From positions 396,385-460,384 of the forward strand of contig JAKBKY010000001.1 in NCBI GenBank assembly GCA_021832345.1: DNA of 64,000 nucleotides, written 5' to 3'. The translations under genes and the position numbers were made by a program. This document shows, in pieces, positions 53,001 to 63,142 of this stretch (position 1 is the stretch's first letter; every line of letters starts with the position of its first letter). Origin of the DNA: a bacterium (GTDB lineage: Bacteria; Vulcanimicrobiota; Vulcanimicrobiia; Vulcanimicrobiales; Vulcanimicrobiaceae). The notes beneath the pieces are model-generated. The model had not been told where the DNA came from. It worked only from the letters and a program-made list of their open reading frames with translations, and did not search any database.

Positions 53001-55305
53001 CCGGTCGCGGCCTCCCGGGCAGGACGGTGCCGCTTGCCCAGAGGCGACCGCGCTGCAGCGGGAGGCCAAACGCCCCGAGATCGGCGGCCTGAACGCCGAG
53101 GGCGGTGATGTCCAGTGCCGGCGCCGGCTTCGTCTTTGCCGTCGCTCCCAGCCGGCCGGCCGCGATGAGCTCCCCGCCGGCCACCGTCGCTCGTAACGCA
53201 TCGACCCGCAAGCCGCCATCGGCATACTCCACGGTGCCGAGCGCTCGCTGCACCGGCACGCCATGCACGCGGGCGTTCGTGAACCGTAACCCGTCACTCT
53301 GAATGACGACGCGGCCGGGAGTAAACGCCAGGGAAAGTTCTCCGGCAGCGTCTCCGGTCGCGGGCCAGCCCGCGAGGATTCCGTGCAGACCCGCGAGCCT
53401 GGTCGCGAGCTTGCCTCGAAGCGTAAGGCCATCGGAGCCGAGCATCCCGTGACCGGCAAAGTTTCCCCAAGGGCCGTTGGCGCGCACCATGTCCAGATTC
53501 GCGCCGGCCGGATCACCGGCAAAGCTCGCCGTCACTGCCCCAAAGCGCAATCCCTCAAACGTCGCAGGTCCCCCCGAGAGGCGGCCGGCCAGGACGCGCG
53601 CGGGACCGGTCGCGGCCACCACGGAGAGTTGCCCCAGAGAGCCGTTGATGGGCGGCAGTTGCACAAGCCCCGCGTCGAGCATCGGCACCCCGGCCGGTGC
53701 GTGTAACGCGAGATGACGAGCGTCGAGCCACAGCGCACTTGAGCCGGCCGGCCGGTCGAGACGGTAACCACCCTCGATGAATCCCTTCGGGCTACGCAGG
53801 TAGAACGGCCCGACGCTCCCGCGCCCCTTTCCATCAAACGAGAACAGCGCACCGGCAGCAGTCGCGTTCGCCGCGAAGAGCGTCCCGTGGACGTCGAAGG
53901 CCCCATCCAATCCCTTCGCCGTGGCTTCGATACTCACGCGCGGGCGGTGCAACACCTGCGCGACGTATGGGAAGCGCCGCGCCGGGGCCGCGGCCCGCAG
54001 CGCCAGGTGTGTCCGCAGATGTGCGCCGAGGAGAAAGGCGCCTCGTGCGACCACGGGGACGCCGTCAAAGCGCGCCTGCGCCGGCCAGAGGGTGACGACG
54101 TTGTTCGAAACGGCCGCATGCGCGACCACATCGCGCAGCGGGTAGTGGGCGTAGCGTGCCTGCGACGCGCGCGCCGCAATGAGGAGAACCGGAGCATCGA
54201 CCGGGCCTTCAAGCAGAGCGCGTAGATGGACGCGACCGTGGAGCGGCCGAGTTTGCGTGAACGCAAAGGCCGTTTTCAATTGCCCGAGATTTCCCGTTGC
54301 AGCCATCGCCAGCCGAAACTGCGGTGTTGCCCTGCCGAACACCGCGCCGTTCGCCCGGACCGGTACCCCGGCGATGTCGGCATCGATATGGCGAGAGAAA
54401 ATCGCGTTATCTACAAGATGGATGCGCGCCGTGAACCCGTCGATTGGCCGCGCGAGCGCGTCCAGCGCTAACCGTGCTCCGGAGACGTCAACCGATCCGC
54501 TGAGTAAGTAGTCGATCGGCGCGTGGGGCTTGACCCCGAGCGCATCGCTACGGAGCAGCAGGTGCGTGGCCTGCCCACCCTCGATGCGAACCGCACTTGA
54601 GTTGATGGCATAGTTCACCAACGCTTGTAACGGCACTCGATCGGCCACGAGACGATTTCGGGCGTAGCCGAGACGACGGTCGATCGTGCCTGCGGCGCGC
54701 AGCCGGCCGCCGCTTGGCCTACGAAAGCGTGCCGTCGCCATGTAGGTGGTCCTCCCAACGGAGTCGATGCCCGCCCGGAGGTTGATCTCGCTCAAGGTGA
54801 TGCGTCGTGCAGCCGGATCCAACCGGGTGTGATCGTCCACCTCCAGGCTCCCGTCAAGCACCTGGAGACGCAGACGAAACGGCACGCCGTTGGGGCGCTT
54901 GGGAGCGCTTGGACCCGCCGGGATCGCGCTCGGCACCGGAATATCGTAGCTGCCGTTGCGAGAGCGCACGATACGCAACCTCGGCCGATCCAAGACGACG
55001 TCGGTCAAGCCGAACCGATGGCCGCTGCCCGGCAGCAGACCGCGCAGAGTATAGTGCATATCTAAGCGCGGGAGCGTGAGAATGGGCGTACGCCCACGTG
55101 TCACCCGAACGTCGCGCACCAGCAAGCGGCTCGATGTAAGCTGCACACTTGCGACCCGAATGGTATCTCCCAACAGCGGGCCAACGATCGCCTCAAGCGC
55201 TCCGCGCGCAACGACGTCACGCGTTGCACCAAGCATAACCAACCCCACGACGATCGCCCCGATCATCGCCAGCGCCATCCGGTTCGGTTTGCGCACCTGC
55301 GTCAC
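50050..55305 (-). CDS. tamB: TamB/AsmA-like inter-membrane transport protein
   Basis: 1751 aa from GTG 55305. An N-terminal membrane anchor (MALAMIGAIVVGLVMLGAT) leads to a very long run of beta strands with AsmA-like repeats and ends in the TamB domain (DUF490): SGTVTYFDRAFLLRRGTLSF, NPYGTADIRIAVRGPVNHL, GYTRDQIIALLAPLGGF, and RRRVSRFVTAIYQTTFGIP. TamB-type proteins bridge the periplasm, moving phospholipids and assisting OMP assembly. It is about 490 residues longer than E. coli TamB. Next to bamA, 149 bases away, as in many diderms. Confidence 0.92.
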   Translation of the reverse strand: MTQVRKPNRMALAMIGAIVVGLVMLGATRDVVARGALEAIVGPLLGDTIRVASVQLTSSRLLVRDVRVTRGRTPILTLPRLDMHYTLRGLLPGSGHRFGLTDVVLDRPRLRIVRSRNGSYDIPVPSAIPAGPSAPKRPNGVPFRLRLQVLDGSLEVDDHTRLDPAARRITLSEINLRAGIDSVGRTTYMATARFRRPSGGRLRAAGTIDRRLGYARNRLVADRVPLQALVNYAINSSAVRIEGGQATHLLLRSDALGVKPHAPIDYLLSGSVDVSGARLALDALARPIDGFTARIHLVDNAIFSRHIDADIAGVPVRANGAVFGRATPQFRLAMAATGNLGQLKTAFAFTQTRPLHGRVHLRALLEGPVDAPVLLIAARASQARYAHYPLRDVVAHAAVSNNVVTLWPAQARFDGVPVVARGAFLLGAHLRTHLALRAAAPARRFPYVAQVLHRPRVSIEATAKGLDGAFDVHGTLFAANATAAGALFSFDGKGRGSVGPFYLRSPKGFIEGGYRLDRPAGSSALWLDARHLALHAPAGVPMLDAGLVQLPPINGSLGQLSVVAATGPARVLAGRLSGGPATFEGLRFGAVTASFAGDPAGANLDMVRANGPWGNFAGHGMLGSDGLTLRGKLATRLAGLHGILAGWPATGDAAGELSLAFTPGRVVIQSDGLRFTNARVHGVPVQRALGTVEYADGGLRVDALRATVAGGELIAAGRLGATAKTKPAPALDITALGVQAADLGAFGLPLQRGRLWASGTVLPGRPRPGFQGVVVLRAGRYGTFGVGGTAHLAFDGRRLTVERGVGYLGPVPGFITGYAGLSGSAPTYAFQVRVPEADLASTLHAFALPSDRSQASIGGDLRLDGLGTQARLAGPVRLGAGSINGLPFVDGAADLRVASGAVAAANGIATFGSTRVHVSGAYGSGGGRFSFVSRRADLSDFDNFFDTGCTLAGTGSIRVGLAFGGRRVASNAAVDIQGLRYLALPIGNTRASWLSRRNTISGSLDVGGTHGFLRANGSILAAKPTSLAHLVMASTYNVNANLSHLDLSTWLPALGFPQVPLLGRLDAHGDVRGRYPALAGAVSAKLDDGVFRRVPIRSLRVSLHSRGSRVEIAQADLVTSALDAQGSGSFGLGLDDPLKLEIHASTDSLAHLLAQTMKTNLPVAGHFEATASVTGTPHSPHFRGAVDARNAAFYGVPVASLFGAVVLHGRRIEVKDAGVTFVHGSATLAGTLPLQLDPFRLGPSGSPISLDVAVQNLDPATFASLLGPGAALAGSVNGHVGIGGSVASPQLFGEVTLSGGRYSSNLERVPIAGASARLQFARSQATLTAFAAGMGAGRITARGRVAFSRGMAAPEAPSYRLDAVAQNAGFNVPNYAAGSVDAKLTLKRALGAAPTLRGAATFRDTVIPFSAFLAAGSQSAAGGLPPGLAGLKLHLDLQAASNVQVRGNGYGAGLDFSGRGGIQVAGTLGSPRLDGKFTATSGTVTYFDRAFLLRRGTLSFTPEGGLIPTVRAVGSTHVVNPDPNQARNPYGTADIRIAVRGPVNHLAVSFSSNPPGYTRDQIIALLAPLGGFVNGIAFDAGNSGVGIPNASIQTLRGAPAPGTGALLPGVLTQSASGSITVGEEAFNILNAQFTSGVLAPLENVLGSGLGLGSVGFSVDYYGDVGLNLRRRVSRFVTAIYQTTFGIPARQSFALNYAPNRQTAAEFSVFFTTGPSTLSEVSRGLFGISRLPVGQAIGGQSGFSFTLQQRIK

Positions 55306-55356
55306 GCCGACTCTATGCGGCCCTCCCCAAAATTGGTGGTGAGCTGCGAAGCTCTC

Positions 55357-58104
<2,748 letters not shown>

Positions 58105-58108
<4 letters not shown>

Positions 58109-59205
58109 GCCTGTACTCGTAACCGGCCCGCGTCGATCTCAAACTTGCGCGCTGCCGGAAAGCGGGAATCGAGTTCGGTCGCCGTCACGAAGCCTTGGTC
58201 GACATCCCCAATGCCTTCAAGAAACGCCGCTGCCCGCGCTGCATCGAGTTCGGAGAGGACATCGTCGAGCAGCAGGATGGGGGCTTCGCCGGTACGCTTT
58301 CGCATGACGTGGTATTCGGCAACCTTGAGGGCTAACACCGCCGTACGTTGCTGCCCTTGCGAGCCGTAGGCCGCAAGCGACGTTCCGCCCAGGAGAAACC
58401 GCAGATCATCGCGGTGTGGCCCGACCAGCGCCGTACGCCGCACCCGTTCGGCATCGCGGTGGGCTCGCAGGTGCGTCGTGAAGGCCTCCACCACGGCGTC
58501 GTGGGTGGGCGCCTGCGCCGGCACGTTCGGGTGATAGCGCAGCTCCAAATGCTCGGTTCCGGCCGACCAACGACGATGCGCTTGCTCTGCATGCAGAGCA
58601 AGCGCCTGTACCGCCTCGTCACGGGCTAACCACAACGCGGTGCCGGCCTCGATGAGGGTTTGTTCGTAGACCTCCAACAGCTCGCGATCGGCGGTCTCGG
58701 AGCGTAACATCGCGTTCTTCTGGGTGAGGGCGCGCTGATACCGCACCAGCTCGTGGTAATACGGGGGCTGCTCTTGCGAGAGCGCCGCATTGAGAAACGC
58801 GCGCCGTAGACTCGGTGCGCCGCCGATCATCTGCAGATCGGCCGGCACGAAAGTCACCACCGCAGCTCGGCCCAGAAAGCGCGCGTACCGGACGTCTTTC
58901 CCGTTAACGAGGTATCGCTTGTGCGCGCTGCGCGGGCCGCTCTCGACCATACATCCTAAACGTACGATCCCCATCCGGGAGTGAGCCTCTCCCGTGACGA
59001 CGGCTCGCGACGCGCCTTCGCGAATGACCTCGCTCTCTCTGCTGGTACGAAACGACTTTCCGGTGCCGAGCATCGCTATCGCTTCGAGGAGATTGCTCTT
59101 CCCTTGCGCATTGGCACCGAGAAAGACGTTTAGCCCGGCGGCCGGCTCCAGCTCCAGCTCGCGATAGTTACGAAAATTCGTAAGCTCGATGTGGGGTAGG
59201 CGCAC
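58105..59205 (-). CDS. recF: DNA replication and repair protein RecF
   Basis: 366 aa SMC-like ATPase. Opening LPHIELTNFRNYRELELEPA, Walker A GANAQGKSN (30-38), signature-like YGSQGQQRTAVLALKVAEY and Walker B LLLDDVLSELDAAR are all present. RecF loads RecA at gaps with RecOR. GTG start 59205 directly after the dnaN stop. Confidence 0.97.
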
Positions 59206-60321
59206 TCACTGTCGCAGCGGCATGAGCACATAGAGAAGGTTCGAGCCTTGTTCGGTTTGCGCCGGTCGTATGGCGGCCGGCGACAGCGGACCGAGAAACT
59301 CTATCGCTGTTTGTGGCGTCTCGATATGATCGAGGATGTCTACTAAATAACGCGCATTAAATGCAATGGTGAGATCATCTCCGCTCTGCTCGACTTCGAG
59401 TTCTTCATAGGCATTCCCGGAGATGTCGGAACTCGCGGTAACGACGAGGATGTGATTTGTTACCGCTAACTTTACCATGCTCGCTCGGTCGCCGGCGACG
59501 AGTTGAGCACGCTTAAGCGCTCCTTTTAGCCCTTCCGTATTTACTTGGATCGAGCGGTCGAACTTCGCCGGAATTACCTGCCCATAGTTTGGATACTGAC
59601 CGTCAACTAGCCGTACCGTCAGCGTCATGTCTCCGGCCGAGATACGTAGTTGATTACTGTGGGTACCAAGCGCGGTGAGCGTTACTCGCTCGGCATTACC
59701 GAGGTTTCTGGCCGCTTCACCTAAGGCACGGGATGGGACGATAAAGCGTTCATGTACGGAGACGCTCTCGTTAAGGTTTAGTTCATATTTTGCTAAGCGA
59801 TAGCCGTCGGTAGCAACTAATCGTAGCGTCGTTCCTTCGACCTCCAGTAAGGTTCCCATTAACACGGCTCCCCGCGCCTCTTCGTTCGAGGCGGCAAAGA
59901 TCGTGCCGGTAACGGCGTCGCGAAAACTCTTTACCGGTAGAGAAAACGTAACCCCACTTGAGGCGGGGGGTAATGGTGGATACTCATCCGGTGGTAACGC
60001 GTGAAAATCGTAGTTACTGCGCGTAACCTTAACACTTACCCGCGTCGGTGAACCGGAGAGTTCCAGGGCTCCGGGTGCGAGGTTCGCGAGAAAGCTTGAG
60101 AAGAGCCGCGCGGGAACCGTCACGCTGCCGGGTTCCTGAACCTCTGCCGGAAACGCTTGTTCGAGCGTCAGTTCTAGGTCCGTCGCACGGACGGCGATCT
60201 TTCCATCTTGCGTGGTAAAGAGGATGTTGGAAAGAACGGGAACCGTCGTGTGAACATTCACCACTTTGCTGGCTGCTGCGACGGCTGCTGCGATCTCTTT
60301 TGTCGTACAGGTAAACTTCAT
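59206..60321 (-). CDS. dnaN: DNA polymerase III subunit beta (sliding clamp)
   Basis: 371 aa, usual length for a three-domain clamp: MKFTCTTKEIAAAVAAASKV, ATDLELTLEQAFPAEV, SNEEARGAVLMGTLLEVEG, VATDGYRLAKYEL, and the C-terminal YVLMPLRQ ending, typical of the clamp. ATG 60321 with GGTGGA upstream. The gene is visibly lower in GC than its neighbours in its 5' half. Confidence 0.97.
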   Translation of the reverse strand: MKFTCTTKEIAAAVAAASKVVNVHTTVPVLSNILFTTQDGKIAVRATDLELTLEQAFPAEVQEPGSVTVPARLFSSFLANLAPGALELSGSPTRVSVKVTRSNYDFHALPPDEYPPLPPASSGVTFSLPVKSFRDAVTGTIFAASNEEARGAVLMGTLLEVEGTTLRLVATDGYRLAKYELNLNESVSVHERFIVPSRALGEAARNLGNAERVTLTALGTHSNQLRISAGDMTLTVRLVDGQYPNYGQVIPAKFDRSIQVNTEGLKGALKRAQLVAGDRASMVKLAVTNHILVVTASSDISGNAYEELEVEQSGDDLTIAFNARYLVDILDHIETPQTAIEFLGPLSPAAIRPAQTEQGSNLLYVLMPLRQ

Positions 60322-60455
60322 TGTCCACCGATCGTGTAAAGCGTTACGGGAGTGTTATTATAATAGTTAGAGAGTCGTCGTAGTAGTAGTGCGGTGCATA
60401 GCGAGGAGAAGTTACTATTCGCCCGCGGGAAGTGCGTTTCCGCCAAGTATAACAT

Positions 60456-60555
60456 GTGGATGGAACCTAAGCTGAAATCCACATATCCACGTTCTGAAGT
60501 CCCTGACTCTTTATACACGATCCTAGGGAGACCCTGTGTTAGGTAATGTGGATAG
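60456..60555. other. DnaA-box-like cluster between dnaA and dnaN
   Basis: Matches near TTATCCACA (or its complement): TGTGGATGG 60456-60464, AAATCCACA 60476-60484, ATATCCACG 60484-60492, TGTGGATAG 60547-60555. The 251-base gap is AT-richer than the surroundings. It is either part of oriC or an autoregulatory site for dnaA-dnaN transcription. Confidence 0.6.
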
Positions 60556-60572
60556 ACTGCGTATATTGGCAC

Positions 60573-61949
60573 TTACGGGGTCTGGCACATTGAGATGAGT
60601 TGCCGCACCTTGTTCCGGTAGGCCTCATCACGCTCCATCTGATCCTTAATTTTGTCCCGTGCGTACATCACCGTCGTGTGATCGCGTTTGCCGAACTCGC
60701 GGGCAATTTGCGGAAGTGAGTAACTCGTTAGTTGCGTGGCTATATACATAGCGATCTGTCGTGGCGCTGCCAGTCGCTGATCGCGCCGGCTGTTATCCAT
60801 CTCCTTGACGGTGAGCCCGTGGGCGCCGGCGACAATCTCTTTGATCTTGCCGATGGTAACGCGCTGGAGGGTTACCTGGCCAACGGCGCTTTTAAGGACC
60901 TCGCCTGCGAGGTCGATAGTAATCGGGAGTTTGGTGAGGGAGGCATAGGCGACGACCCGAATCAGGGCCCCTTCGAGTTCTCGAATATTTGAGGGAATCA
61001 CCTTCGCGATGAAGGAGGTGACCTCGTCGGGAACGGGGACGTTCTCGGATTCGGCCTTCTTGCGCAAGATAGCTTCACGCGTTTCAAGGTCCGGGGGTTG
61101 GATATCCGTGAGTAATCCCCACTCAAACCGCGAGCGGAGGCGCGCTTCGAGCGTCTGAATCTCCTTTGGGAGCCGGTCGCTCGAAATAACCAACTGGCGA
61201 CCCGACTCATGGAGCGCGTTAAAGGTGTGGAAGAACTCCTCTTGGGTGGATTCCTTCCCTTCTAAAAATTGAATATCATCAATCAAGAGCACATCGACGT
61301 GGCGATATTTGTTGCGAAACTCCAGTTGCTGGTTATTTTTAATTGCAATAATGAATTCGTTGGTGAACTTTTCGCTGGAGACGTAGACGATGTTCGCCTG
61401 GGGGTTCTCCACCAAGACGCGGTGCCCGATGGCGTGCATCAGATGCGTTTTCCCCAACCCCACCCCGCCGTAGAGGAAGAGCGGATTGTAGGCGCGTGCG
61501 GGCGCCCCAGCCACGGCTTGGGCCGCCGCGTGCGCGAACCGATTGGAGTTGCCGACGACGAACTCATCGAAGGTGTAGCGGACATTGAGATAGGCGCTGC
61601 GCAGATCATCGCCGGCGCGTACGCCGAGCATAGCCTGAGCCGCCGGCGGCGGCGCCGATGGAGTGGAAGCGGGGGCGGGGGCGTCGGCGACCGTAAATCG
61701 CAGGTCGAGGGTGGTCCCGAAGACCTCTGCCAGGACGGTGACGATCTGGCCCTTGAGCCGATGCTCGACCCACTCGCGAGCAAAGGGGCTTTGGACCGCC
61801 AAAACAAGCTCGTTGCCGTCCATGGAGAGCAAGCGCATCGGCTTGATCCACATCTCGAAGATCGGCTTGGTGAACTTCTGCTCAAGGGCGCCGACCGCGA
61901 CTTGCCATAGCTCGCGCGCGATCTCGGAGTTGCCGGTTGCGACTACCAT
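60573..61949 (-). CDS. dnaA: Chromosomal replication initiator DnaA
   Basis: 458 aa. Domain I (ARELWQVAVGALEQKFTKPI), a Pro/Ala linker (about 90-108), the AAA+ domain with Walker A LYGGVGLGKTHLMHAIG (K167) and Walker B LLIDDIQFLEGKE, and the DNA-binding signature GKRDHTTVMYARDKI near the C-terminus. It melts oriC and loads DnaB. Transcribed toward dnaN; the upstream gap contains DnaA boxes, giving the usual self-regulation. Confidence 0.98.
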   Translation of the reverse strand: MVVATGNSEIARELWQVAVGALEQKFTKPIFEMWIKPMRLLSMDGNELVLAVQSPFAREWVEHRLKGQIVTVLAEVFGTTLDLRFTVADAPAPASTPSAPPPAAQAMLGVRAGDDLRSAYLNVRYTFDEFVVGNSNRFAHAAAQAVAGAPARAYNPLFLYGGVGLGKTHLMHAIGHRVLVENPQANIVYVSSEKFTNEFIIAIKNNQQLEFRNKYRHVDVLLIDDIQFLEGKESTQEEFFHTFNALHESGRQLVISSDRLPKEIQTLEARLRSRFEWGLLTDIQPPDLETREAILRKKAESENVPVPDEVTSFIAKVIPSNIRELEGALIRVVAYASLTKLPITIDLAGEVLKSAVGQVTLQRVTIGKIKEIVAGAHGLTVKEMDNSRRDQRLAAPRQIAMYIATQLTSYSLPQIAREFGKRDHTTVMYARDKIKDQMERDEAYRNKVRQLISMCQTP

Positions 61950-62072
61950 CCTCTGCTGACGCCGTCCTTTTCCGTAAAAGTTTCGATACGTACAATGCCG
62001 CCGACAAACGTCGGGAACCCAGACGATCGAGGGCCCTCACGTTGGCTTAATCTACGGCCCATCCTGCGGGGT

Positions 62073-62261
62073 TCATCCACGGACTTATGCACTTGTCCAC
62101 AACTCGGGGAGGACGATTTTTCGGCACTTTCCGGGGCATTGGGAAAGCGTGAAACAACGGGGCAATGCAACGTGAAACGCCCATGCAGCGACCCGTTCCA
62201 GGCCGATACGGCAGGGGTGGAGCAGGCTGTTTTCCACAGGGCTATCCACAGGTGTGGAAAG
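62073..62261. other. Putative oriC: DnaA boxes between dnaA and rpmH
   Basis: In the 496-base gap between dnaA and divergent rpmH, near-consensus DnaA boxes (TTATCCACA) cluster: TCATCCACG 62073-62081, TTGTCCACA 62093-62101, TTTTCCACA 62230-62238, CTATCCACA 62242-62250, and TGTGGAAAG 62253-62261 on the other strand. Three stand within 32 bases at 62230-62261. No long AT-rich unwinding element was obvious. Gene context (rnpA-rpmH-dnaA-dnaN-recF-gyrB) is that of a typical oriC. Confidence 0.7.
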
Positions 62262-62445
62262 GCTCGCCCAAAAGGGGCCGTTGGCCGCCCGCAGGTTAAG
62301 AGCCTTAAGAAACGGCCGGCCATCGAGCGGTAGGCGGCCGGTGCAGATACTCCTGGTTGACGCCCGGGCCAAGGCCTGACTATACTATGAGGCTGTGCGC
62401 CGCCGGTTCCCGGCGGCCTCTCTTCCTACGGAGCATATCAACGCC

Positions 62446-62580
62446 ATGAAGCGGACGTATCAGCCGCATAACCGCCGTCGCAAGCGGGTGCACGGCTTTC
62501 GAGAGCGCATGAGTACTAAGAATGGACGCCGCGTCATCGCGCGCCGTCGTAAGAAGGGGCGTCATCGCCTGAGCGTCTGA
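62446..62580 (+). CDS. rpmH: 50S ribosomal protein L34
   Basis: 44 aa, [18 protein letters not shown] and then [20 protein letters not shown], complete and typical. ATG 62446 is in frame with an upstream non-homologous extension that is rejected. It overlaps rnpA by one base (TGATG). Confidence 0.98.
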   Translation: MKRTYQPHNRRRKRVHGFRERMSTKNGRRVIARRRKKGRHRLSV

Positions 62581-62897
62581 TGCGCTGCTATGCCAGCCTG
62601 CGTCGAACGCATGAGTTCTCGGCCCTTCGCCGGCGGGGGCGGCGCATCGCGACGCCGGCGTTGACGGTCTTCCGCATGGCTGCCCGCCAAGAGGATCGTC
62701 GTGCCGTGGTCGGGATAACGGTCAGCAAAGCGGTCGGGAACGCCGTCGTCCGGAATACCGTCCGCCGCCGCGTCTCGGCGATTCTGCGGCAGTCGTTGGC
62801 GCAGCGGCGCTTGCGCCTGCTGGTCGTCGCTTCGCCGGCGGCCGCCCGTACGCCGTACGCCGAGCTGGCAGAGCAGCTCCTGGGGACTCTCGGGTGA
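62580..62897 (+). CDS. rnpA: Ribonuclease P protein component
   Basis: 105 aa. The RNR signature appears in [20 protein letters not shown], with N-terminal [16 protein letters not shown]. It binds the RNase P RNA (not found in this window) for tRNA 5' processing. Coupled to rpmH upstream and to yidD downstream (4-base overlap). Confidence 0.96.
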   Translation: MRCYASLRRTHEFSALRRRGRRIATPALTVFRMAARQEDRRAVVGITVSKAVGNAVVRNTVRRRVSAILRQSLAQRRLRLLVVASPAAARTPYAELAEQLLGTLG

Positions 62898-63112
62898 ACC
62901 CGGTGCGCGCTCTTGCGATCCTGAGCCTGCAGGGCTATCGCTTGCTGATCTCGCCGCTGTTGCCGCCGGCTTGCCGGTTCTATCCTAGCTGCTCGCAGTA
63001 CGCAATCGAGGCGATCCGGAGACGAGGCCTTCTGCGCGGAGGCTGGCTGGCGCTCGCGCGGGTCGCCCGTTGTCACCCGTGGAACCCGGGCGGCGTCGAC
63101 CCGGTCCCTTAA
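62894..63112 (+). CDS. yidD: Membrane protein insertion efficiency factor YidD
   Basis: 72 aa from GTG 62894. [40 protein letters not shown] and [15 protein letters not shown] are the conserved family blocks. Membrane-associated, it helps YidC; its place between rnpA and yidC is standard. Confidence 0.96.
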   Translation: MNPVRALAILSLQGYRLLISPLLPPACRFYPSCSQYAIEAIRRRGLLRGGWLALARVARCHPWNPGGVDPVP

Positions 63113-63142
63113 CCAGCTCGGCACCCCACCGAAAGGCCGTTC

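Noticed and set aside
60318-60572. 84-aa ORF covering the dnaA-dnaN gap
   Set aside because: It lies over DnaA boxes in a GC-poor gap and has no homologous feel; treated as chance.
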